DNA of 64,000 bases from Zygnema cylindricum (lineage: Eukaryota > Streptophyta > Zygnematophyceae > Zygnematales > Zygnemataceae): the NCBI GenBank assembly GCA_037447655.1, contig JBBHKE010000323.1:217356-281355 (forward strand), read 5' to 3'. The position numbers and the translations under genes are program-made. This document shows positions 55,292-64,000 of this stretch, piece by piece (positions within the stretch are counted from its first letter, which is position 1; every line of letters begins with the position of its first letter). Under the pieces are notes generated by a model. The model was not told where the DNA came from. It ran no database searches and was given only the letters and a program-made list of their open reading frames with translations.

Positions 55292-58200
55292 ATGGAAGAC
55301 AGGTATGATATTATTCTTTCTGGATCCTTTGACATGTTTGGTAGAGTCTCGCGTATGGTCTAAAAGAGGGCGTATATTCTATAAATCTAGAAGTCAGTTT
55401 TGTGATAAGATAATCACGGTTTTTTTGAAACCCTTGTCCAGTTTACTGAGAGGACAGAAACATTTTTATTTTTATTCTCATTTCGCAATTTTGTGCAATG
55501 CCTGCAATGGAAGTTTTCTTGGAATGATGTTTGTAGAAAGGTTAAAGGCATATTATATTTTTCACTGTTAAGTATCAGCGTAACCTTGATTCTACAAGCT
55601 TAGAGTCCATAGCGAGCCAATGCTGTTACTTTACTTTGTTGTCTTTTGAGGAAGAGACTGTATTGCCTTCAGCTGCTGACACAACGTATCTTTTATAACT
55701 CCTTTATTCCTCTTCCTTTATATTCTTTTACTGTTTGACAGAGCACAAACAGTTGCGAGAACCTGTTGGCTCTCTGAATTTGTAATGTTTTGCACACTGC
55801 AGGTTTAAAGAGGGCATTCAGTATTTAAATGCTGTACCGGAGAGTCGTTTTGCTCCTTTCCTTGAACGAATTATAACCAAAGCGCATTTAAAAGTATGTC
55901 AATCAATTCTATTAGTTGCTGGACATGCATTTTTATCCAATTTTTTTGCTGACACTTTCTTTGCCAGTTGTAACTACAATTGGCTAGTCAACAATGCTGC
56001 TGAAATGTTGGTGCTAAAAACCCTACAAAAGCTCTAAAGAACATGAAGTTCATCTGATGTTAAGAAAATGTCATCTGCCGAGGAGGGGATGCCAGAATCA
56101 GTCTACATTTACCCCTATTGAGCTTCGGAAGCTTGAAAAGATTTTCAATCTGAATTCCAAAGCTCTTCAAGCTCTTCTTGCAGCTTGCCTTTCTTTGGTG
56201 GAGCATGCGGCACGAGCCAAGCTGTCTGGAAATGCCCTGGAAGATATTCTTCATCAAGGACAATTACCATCCTCAAAGGTACACTGCCTGTCTTGAATGT
56301 ATCAATTAACTGCTTTACGGATTTACGGATTTTTAGTGCTTCATGTTGACGTCTAGAACAAGATTCAACCTGTCGATTTACATTGTCAGCAGTTGAAACA
56401 CATTTCTTTCTAAAGGAATACCGTTGATATGATGTTTATCAATTGTGCACAGTATTCAAGACCGTCAGAACTGTTAAATAATAGGAGCATGGCAATAAGT
56501 TTGTTTTGATTTGGTGGAGATCCAGTTCTCAATGTATGAAGTCCTTTCTTGCTGCAGCAATCGTTGGAAGGAGTGAGAATTTGTACGGCTGTTTTTGCTC
56601 TTTTCTAGAAAGACATTCTGTGACCATAGCTGAAAGTTAACTGTGATGACAGCAATGGGTTTCGAGACGAAATGGACATGCTGGTTCAAATGACGCTACA
56701 ACTTGAACTTATATAAATCACTGGACTAGGGCACCATGGTTGTAAGGTAGATGGAAGCAAAGTAACAATTTGACTCTTAATCACATTCTGTCAAAGCAAG
56801 AATAACTTTCATGAACAAAACAGCTAGTCTTTTAGTACGTTTCACACCAGTAATATTGGCTGGAGTCCCTACTCAAACTGGCGAAGGATCGTTCAGACAA
56901 ACTCAAACAGGCCGAGTTATCAACATCTATCAGAGGGGATTTATATAAATTTGCCGTACCTCAGACCACAAAGCTAGCTTATGCTCTTTACTCAATCCTG
57001 GGCTCATGTTGGGATGATCAGGTTGAAGCATTTCTGGAGGTCTGGGAGTCTGAAGGCAAACGACTGATAGAGAGGCTTGATGAGCAACTCACCTCAGAGA
57101 AGGAGGCTTCTATTTCAGACCATTTTGATTTGACTGGAGCAGACTGGCGCCTTCACTTGCAAGTAAGCTTCTTAATTTTTTACATGTAAAAGCATCTTAT
57201 TCTTTGCTTCTGAGCTCTGACTTTTAAAGATTGGTTTGCTGTTTTCATATGCGCTCCTCAAATTTTGCACATTCCAAGGGTTTTTTGGGAATTCTGTGCA
57301 GTCCCGGAACGCTGATGAAATGTGAAGTTGGTGGAGACAGTAAATGAAATATGCAATTTTTAAGCAACTTTATCATCACCACACACATGCTGTGAATGAG
57401 AGTTCAACATTTGTGAATGTTTTTTGTCATTTTTTATTTTTACGTTTGTTTATCAATGACGTTTGCAGGAATGGGGACAATAAAGTCATATTATTTGTTG
57501 CTATCCCACAAACCCAACATAGCAATCATCGTCTGCATTTGTGCTTCCTTTTTGAGTTTAAGTAAACATTAAACGGTGAATCTATAGCCATCCCATTCAA
57601 GTCACTGTGTTACGGAAACCACAACTAGTGAAACTTCTTTTATAAACTCTGATAGTCCATAAACCCGAGTTTCGTAATTTTAAGTTGTAGGCAACAGTCA
57701 CCGCTGTAGATGGTGGTTACTAACTTTGCAGATGGCCAGAGTGTATTGAAAGTCAACGTTCTCCTTTCTTGTTGTCTTCTTGTTCTTGTTGCCTGGTATA
57801 TCAATCTTTCTGGTGTTGGATATGGAGATTGACAAACGTATTTCGAGTGTAGATGGCCGATAGTGTCGTGGGGCGTAAGCTGGAACCAACCGGCATATTG
57901 CAATTACAGCTCCAACCTATTCCAAAGGCCCATGGAGATACCCATATTTCAAATATGCGTCTGGAATCAACTGTACGTAGCCGCTATTTTTGAATGGTTT
58001 GGGAGGGTGATGGTGGGAAGAAGCTCATTTGTTAATCACATAATGCTGGTTGGATTGTAACTCCCTTGGAAGCGTTGTAGGGATCCATATGAAGCAATGG
58101 TTGCCCACAGGAAGAAGGTATATATGGTTCTGTCCATGATCCATGCCAGTTTTCATGCCGGTTTTTACGTTCATTTATGCGAACCTGTGGCTTGAGTTGT

Positions 58201-58447
58201 CCCTTGTAACTTTTTGGATAACTGTCCTTCTGTAAAAGATTTGTTGATTATGTTGTGCACCCAGCAGTAACACTGTAATAATTCATTCTCTTTTTTTGGC
58301 AATACTTACCAGGAACCTGAGCTGTTACCAAGGAGAGAAGAGGTGACACAGCTATTGGCTATCGAATTTTCTTATGACGAATTGACTGCCTACTACGAGA
58401 AATTGCAAAGGATACAAGAGCAGTTGGATGCATCCTCGGGATCTTGA
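55292..58447 (+). CDS. COMMD10: COMM domain-containing protein, COMMD10-like (6 exons, 224 aa)
   Basis: Exons: 55292-55302, 55803-55893, 56102-56278, 57022-57162, 57853-57972, 58313-58447. All are GT-AG and phase-consistent, giving 224 residues. The first exon holds only 11 coding bases. The N-terminal helical region includes ESRFAPFLERIITKAHL (about 17-33), FTPIELRKLEKIF and VEAFLEVWESEGKRLIERL. The COMM domain begins at ADWRLHLQMADSVVGRKLEP (about 133-152) and ends with the conserved FSYDELTAYYEKLQRIQEQLD (about 197-217). COMMD proteins form the ring of the Commander complex, which works with CCDC22/CCDC93 in endosomal recycling. COMMD10 is among its most conserved members. The identity is by pattern; assignment to COMMD10 among paralogs is likely but not proven. 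Confidence 0.85.
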
Positions 58448-60518
58448 ATTCTGTACAGTATCCTGACAAACTTCTGAAGTAGAGTAAATGTGCAAATAGT
58501 AGTCTGTTTTTTTTGGGGAAATTACGTATGATCTACACACCATCCTGAAATTATGAATTTGAAATGTGTAATCTCCATGTATAATCTCTGTTGCAAGGTG
58601 TACAACCTATTCTGGTAGGACATAAGTGGAAATTGAAAACGACGCTTGGTTTGGCACGATAATCTTTGTATTGGAAATCGTAAAGTTCATGAGCATATTA
58701 GTGATTCAACTTCTATTTTTTGTCCCAGTTTTGGTATGCCGACCATTTCTTCTGATCTCTAGTGTTAAGTAATGCAAACATTAAAAAGAAATAGAGTATG
58801 TCATACTGTGTTTTCGGGAAAACTTCTTAGAATATTTAAAATTCAAACTTACTGTTATCGATATGTTTCTTTCAAAGTCCAGAACAAAATGTATCTCTTG
58901 TTGCCAGTTTTGCCAGAATATCATTCACAATAGTCACCTATGATTCTCATTTTAATGCAAATGTCAATTCTGAATCTCAATTTAAACCTATTGCACTGAG
59001 AGGTGATATGCATTGATATTCAAATAAAAGGTGAGATTGTTGGAGATCCTCCAACTTTTTCTTTTTTTTACATAGTTTTCTACATAGAAAGGATATATAC
59101 AATGTACGTGCCTAGAAAAGGTGAGGTTTCTGGCTGGCAATGGAAACAGACTGCTTAATCATTATGGCTCTTGGTATAGGTGAATAAAAAATGATGTTAA
59201 AAGGAATTTTAAAAATGTTTGTTTCTAACTTTCCAAAATGAATCCTAGTTCGGTTTCTATAAACCGGGATCAAATAACAGAGTTCTGCCTGAGTTCAATG
59301 CGTTCAATAACAATCGTGCGCAAAAAGTACGGAAGATAATAATTATGTCACAAATTACTCCAATTTGCTAAAAATATTACATTCCTTTCTAAGAATAAAG
59401 TTCATGAGGAGAGTAATGCTTCCTTGTTTCCCACTTAGGTATTTTCACTGTTCATTTTCTGTTATAACATTGCTGATGCGAGTTTAAACACAAATGTTGG
59501 TAACTAAAAGTTCATTTTTGACCAATCAAAATTAAATTTTGAGCAGGATCTGAGTTCGAGGAGATTGACCTTACCACGCCTATGCTATAATTGGGCAATT
59601 GAACTATTATGATAATGGTGTAGTGAAGTTCAAACCCGACAAGAATCGACATGGAAATGTTCAATGTAGATAGAAAACTTCAATTATCTAGGTGATCAGC
59701 ATTATGTGGGAACCGATCCCAGGAATGTTCAATGTACATGGAAATGTTCAATTATCTAGGTGATCAACAATATGCAGGATGCGAGTTCTCCTCTTGGTAC
59801 GAGGAGTCGTCCTCGTGCGAGGAGTCCTCCTAGTACAAGTCCCCCTTTTGATGACAGTCATCCTCCTAGTGCGAGTCCCCCTTCTAGTGCGAAACCTTAT
59901 CTTTTACTCTTCCATCAAATCAAAGTTTAGAGATGAAGTCAATGACGGTTTGATATCATATAAAACAACGATGGGAAACACTGTTCGCCAAAGCGATTTA
60001 TAGTTGACGCAAGAATTGACGTCAATAAGTACAAAACACGTACAAAATCTGTACTTACATTCTATTTATCTCACGACCCGCTAATATTTTACCGCAAGTT
60101 TTAGCAAGCTCCATTCCGGTGTAAGCATTGGACCTGTGACATAGAAATTAAACTATTCAGTGCGAGTTGATTTGTAACTTTACTGTGATAATTGAAATGT
60201 TTGTCAGGTCATAGCAAGGCGCGGCTTTTCTTCTATGTTACGGTTACACTCTCATTAATGGATCATGTATTGGAGTCGTGCGTTGGACTTTTTTTTTCCC
60301 TTGATTTCGATAAACTCTTATTTCCCCTTGTGCAAGCCAAAAGACCCACTTTCCTTGTCAACTTTCTAAGTTCAAGTACAATCACCATGCGGAAAAATAT
60401 GAATGTAATAAGGCGTGTAATTTCCCAATATGAAGAGTACAGGAGTTGTATCAATAAAAGGGGAATCTAACTTAAAAACTTGCGCTGCTTCTACTCGCAG
60501 TCACTGTCCGTCATTTAG
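58448..60518. other. Intergenic sequence downstream of the COMMD10-like gene
   Basis: No gene is recognised. It contains a small diverged minisatellite (59779-59900, GTGCGAG-AGTCCTCCT units) and a local repeat of ATGGAAATGTTCAATGTA near 59651 and 59735. Confidence 0.5.
59779..59900. repeat. Short minisatellite
   Basis: Imperfect units around CCTAGTGCGAGTCCCCCTT repeat five to six times. The Val/Leu-rich open frame here is a result of the repeat. Confidence 0.7.
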
Positions 60519-60655
60519 TACACCGACATTAGTGTTAATGATTTGTTCGTCAAAAAACACCTTTTCTCTGTGCACACCTCTCAAATTTTTGATTTTGAGA
60601 GACCTTCAACCGGAAGTGAGAATTTTGCTTTTCACCCGTCAGATTAAAATCGGGA
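60519..60655. mobile_element. TA-flanked-family MITE, partial
   Basis: The left arm TACACCGACATTAGTGTTAATG is followed by ACACCTTTTCTCTGTGCACAC and an interior CAACCGGAAGTGAGAATTTTG. The right arm is lost next to the following Harbinger-like element. Confidence 0.6.
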
Positions 60656-60683
60656 AGCCTTGGCGGAAAGCTCTAGAATTAAG

Positions 60684-61650
60684 GGTACTTTCGCATGTGC
60701 TAAGGTTGAAGTTATTTTCTGTCGTTTCCTCCATAACTTGGAAAAAAACGAGAAAATCCGCAGCCGTACCAAAAAATTGAAATTACCGCCGTACAAGTTG
60801 CGTTACCTTGAAACTTTACATGTATTGGAGTTTGTCATATAGCGCGATGCAGTTTGTCGTCTAGCACATTTCGACCCACTTTCGCGTCCTTTCAGCTCAT
60901 CTTCAAACTTTATATAAAATCACCTCGCGAGGTGATTTTAAAGTTCCATGGGGTGAGCGAATAGGCAGATGCTGTCGCACGTGTCGGAAGTTTTTTACAA
61001 TTTTTGTGACCGTAGTACCAAAAAAAAACCTACTGCACGTTTCCAGCCTCTGCGTGACTTTTTTCCGTACGCTTTTTTCCGTACGCTTTCTGTACAGGGG
61101 CCGTGGAGGGGGTCTCGACCAACGGACGCCATTTCGCAAAAGCGAAGTCTATGAAAGCGCCTCTCTCTCTCTCCCGCTCCCACTACCGCGTGTATCTCAC
61201 AATTCTCGCAATGAAAAACGTCAATAATGGTATCAAATGAAAAATCTTTAAAAACGCTTCTTTTTTACTATGTTTGGGTGTATTTTGATGGCAAGTAGAG
61301 TGAAAAAATACTTAAAAACAAATTCGAGAAACCATGGCGGAAATCTTAGAATTTGTGACGTCGAAGCTGTCATAATTTGAGCTTGACGTCAAAATGTCAC
61401 AAACCCTAAACATCTACGATGTCACAAGTAGCTAGACGTCTACAACCGTCGCTATTTTGTAAACGTCATCAACTGTCCCGAGTTTTGTAGTCGTCTACAA
61501 CCGTCACAAATTACACCCACGTCTACAACCGTCACAATCTAAAGTAATGACTTCATTTCGTTACATACGAATGCTGTGAAAGTAGTACGGAGAATCTTCG
61601 CTAAAAAGAAAGTTACAAGACTAAAGTTTTGGTTACATGCGAAAGTACCT
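60684..61650. mobile_element. Harbinger-like MITE (~967 bp) with TAA flanks
   Basis: The ends GGGTACTTTCGCATGT and ACATGCGAAAGTACCT are inverted repeats flanked by TAA. It carries the family core in the opposite orientation to 61802 and 33173: AGACGTCTACAACCGTC, GTCGTCTACAACCGTCAC and CACGTCTACAACCGTCAC. It has no transposase ORF. Confidence 0.85.
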
Positions 61651-61801
61651 TAAGGCTTAAAGTGGCGTAAAAAACAATAACATAATAGCGATGCTCAACC
61701 TACGCACACAAATGTCCAAGGAACTGGTCATGTTGACGCGGGACCACGTTGACGCCGGACCGTGTTGACGCGGGACCGTACGGTTGCGCCAGAGGAAGTT
61801 A

Positions 61802-62752
61802 GGGCGTGTTCCCATGTAACCGAAACTTTGAAACGTTACTTTGGATTTTAGCGCAGATTTTAGGGTGTACTTTTCAAAGTGTTCCTATGTCAATCATTAC
61901 TTGCGCCTTCATTACTTCAAATATGTGGCAGTTGTAGACGTCTACAAAATATCAGCCTACGATAGTACGAAACGAAATGTAGACGATTACGACACTTCCT
62001 AAAATTAGTGACGTCTACAAAAACGGACGGCGACGGATGTAAACGTCGAGTGTTTTGTGACATTGTAGGTGCTTAGGGTTTTGTGACATTGCAAAGTCAT
62101 GCTACCTTGTGACGTCATCAACACGTATCTTTCCGCCATGGCTTCCCGATTTCTTTTTCTTACCATTTATCATTCGATATGCCATCAAAATGAGACCAAA
62201 AATATAAAAAAAAAGGAAAAAAATATATCTTTCATTTGATACCATTATTGCTGCATTTCATTTAGAGATGAGAGAAAGAGGAGCGGTCGAATGAAAATGA
62301 TGGGGAGAGACGAGGACGTTGTAAATTTTTGCAGAGGACCCATGAATGAAAGTGGAGATACCCCAACGAATTTTTTTCCGTACATGCTTGTCATTTTTGT
62401 ACGTACATGCGCGTGACGAGTAAGGAAAAAAATAGCGTGTACTCTCCCTCGTTCAATAAATTTCGAGGACGTTTCACGCGTGCAATATACCTGCTTTCTA
62501 TTCGTCGATAGGGTGTTATTTTGGTTAAAATCAGATCGCGATTTGATTCCATTACATGTGTGAAGATGAGCTGGAAGTGGGTCGCGATGATAATAACGTC
62601 AAATTGCCGTACCTTCCAAGCTCCAAGATGACGCAAAATGTACTTGTGTTTTTGCCCATTTTTTCGTACGGCGTAACATTTTTTTGTTGGAAATCCCATT
62701 TTCTGTGAAAACGACGGAAAAAACCCTTACCTGAACACATGGGAACACGCCC
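61802..62752. mobile_element. Harbinger/Tourist-like MITE (951 bp), complete, with TTA target duplication
   Basis: The ends GGGCGTGTTCCCATGT and ACATGGGAACACGCCC are perfect 16-bp inverted repeats between TTA (61799-61801) and TTA (62753-62755). It is the complete counterpart of 11404-12283. It has no transposase ORF. Confidence 0.95.
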
Positions 62753-62755
62753 TTA

Positions 62756-63191
62756 GATCGTATTACAAGGTTTTCTCTAGGATCGACTTCGGCCGTCGAC
62801 CGTACGATGTGACCATAAGTACAGGCTACAGCGTCCTTAAGTACCTTGTCCTTAGTGCCTATCACCAACCGACAAGCTTCTGTCGGCGGCACCAAAACAC
62901 CTCTGTACTTTGTCCCACCCTCCATTTGTACGTATCGACATATCGGCTCACGTTTGTCGGATCCTCGTGTACATAGCGATTGGTCCACCGACCAGCGGTC
63001 CGACAGCTGCATGTGGCGGCCTTGTGATCAGCCAATCACTGCTTTTAGAGCGAGAGACGATAAGGCTCGGTACAAGGGAATCCGTGCAAGGCAATCCTAA
63101 ATCTTGTCGTACATTATCGACGTGGGAAACTATCCCGTCCCAACGGGATAAGTACTCCATGTGTCACTACTGTAGACGTACTGGCATGCAC
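62756..63191. other. Intergenic sequence, nothing recognised
   Basis: GTAC/CGAC-rich, with several open frames on both strands but no family resemblance. Confidence 0.45.
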
Positions 63192-63474
63192 TACACCGCG
63201 AATCGCTATTAGCGTCAATATTCGTTCGACAGCCGCGTGGTCGACCGTGTGAACGTAGATTTGTGTACGATTTGTTAGATTCTGTGTACGTACCTATAAT
63301 AGTGTAAACATCTTTATGGCGATTTTTATTTTTTTTGGATATACCCAAATTAGATCTAGTAAAAAATTAGAGTAAACATTTTTTTTGAAAATTTTGAAAT
63401 TCCCAATTAGCGTTAATAACATTAATTTTTTTTACACTATTTATTTCTTTACGCTAATAGCGATTCGCGGTGTA
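63192..63474. mobile_element. TA-flanked MITE (~283 bp)
   Basis: The ends TACACCGCGAATCGCTATTAG and CGCTAATAGCGATTCGCGGTGTA are near-perfect inverted repeats with TA at both tips. Confidence 0.9.
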
Positions 63475-63477
63475 CTG

Positions 63478-63699
63478 TACACCGTCTATCGCTATTAGGT
63501 TTAATAATTTTTTTGCCACTTAAAACATCTTTTATCCGTATACATTCGTCTGATTTTTATATGGAGACCGCCAATCGGAAGCTGAGGATCTTGGCTTTCA
63601 ATCGCAATCGTCAAATCCATAATCCCGACAATCGTGTACAGAGAAAAGTTGTTTTAAGCGGCAAAAAAAACATTAACACCAATAGCGATACACGGTGTA
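63478..63699. mobile_element. TA-flanked MITE (~222 bp), complete reference copy
   Basis: It runs from TACACCGTCTATCGCTATTAG to CAATAGCGATACACGGTGTA, with arms of about 75 bp or more. Inner words are GCCACTTAAAACATCTTTT and GAGAAAAGTTGTTTTAAGCG. The loop holds GACCGCCAATCGGAAGC. It lies 3 bp after the previous MITE. Confidence 0.9.
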
Positions 63700-64000
63700 G
63701 ATCCGAGGCGCAGAACTACACCGTGAATCGCTATTTTAACGCACCTTTTGGAAAAACGCGATGACCCGCAAAAAACAAACAACGAGGAAAGATTAATGAT
63801 GGACAAATCTGCAAGGAATCTAGTGACTTGTTGATCATTACCTCCGTTATTTATGGGAAAGAAAAATACAAAGATACATTAAAGCCGTCCGTGAAAATCA
63901 TACGAAAACAGCCGAAAAGTACAATTGATTCATATAGTTTTGTACTTTTGTTCTTCCCGCATAGTGGCTATGCGGCGATTTTTATCGTGGCGAAATTTAT
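63700..64000. other. Window end, MITE arm and unassigned sequence
   Basis: A further MITE tip, CTACACCGTGAATCGCTATTTTAACG, lies at 63717; its other end is not identifiable here. The rest is AT-rich and unassigned. Confidence 0.5.

Noticed and set aside
59779-60003. Val/Leu-rich ORF resembling a membrane segment
   Set aside because: It is a direct translation of a short minisatellite, with no support from splicing or family resemblance.

Overview
The window is eukaryotic nuclear DNA, most likely from a streptophyte (green-plant lineage). It holds four multi-exon genes with GT-AG introns, together with a dense layer of plant-type transposable elements. The gene set is an ASHR1-like SET/MYND protein, a root-cap/VWD-like secreted protein, a DUF455 ferritin-like protein and a COMMD10-like protein. 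Long introns packed with CT/GA low-complexity DNA and the retention of a COMMD gene would fit a charophyte such as Chara or an early land plant. The species assignment is inference only.

Region 1 (1-20,500) is a nest of retroelements, all on the + strand. Two gag-only, non-autonomous Copia-type LTR elements (A, 1-3986, and B, 6842-11403) flank a 2.85-kb array of about 70 copies of a 40-bp satellite. Each satellite unit carries a TTAGCGCTAA-type palindrome. Element B ends inside a Harbinger-like MITE (11404-12283). Next comes a decayed non-LTR reverse transcriptase (12660-14306 and 19919-20497), split by a young, complete Copia element (14307-19913) with a 5-bp target duplication and one intact 1374-codon gag-pol ORF. 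The gag-only and autonomous elements share LTR termini, polypurine tract, an LTR hairpin block and an internal initiator-tRNA type primer-binding site. In both, the gag start codon lies inside the LTR.

Region 2 (20,500-24,000) has no genes. It is a tandem segmental duplication carrying nested MITEs.

Region 3 (24,026-27,314, minus strand) is a seven-exon gene for a 470-aa secreted protein with an Ole e 1-like N-terminus and a GDPH/root-cap-like C-terminal half.

Region 4 (27,315-34,790) is intergenic and made of TIR elements of two broad kinds (TTA/TAA-flanked Harbinger-like and TA-flanked), an AT microsatellite and unrecognised AT-rich DNA.

Region 5 (34,795-47,183, plus strand) is a 14-exon ASHR1/SMYD-type gene whose 12.4 kb are mostly introns of CT/GA tracts, minisatellites and MITEs. 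I could join every exon in phase into a 487-aa protein.

Region 6 (47,184-50,680) is intergenic with MITEs.

Region 7 (50,681-58,447) is a head-to-head pair: a four-exon DUF455 gene (minus, 328 aa) and a six-exon COMMD10-like gene (plus, 224 aa), divided by about 760 bp. Region 8 (58,448-64,000) is intergenic and again rich in MITEs.

All exon models were made by eye from splice motifs, reading phase and family resemblance. No transcript or database evidence was available.
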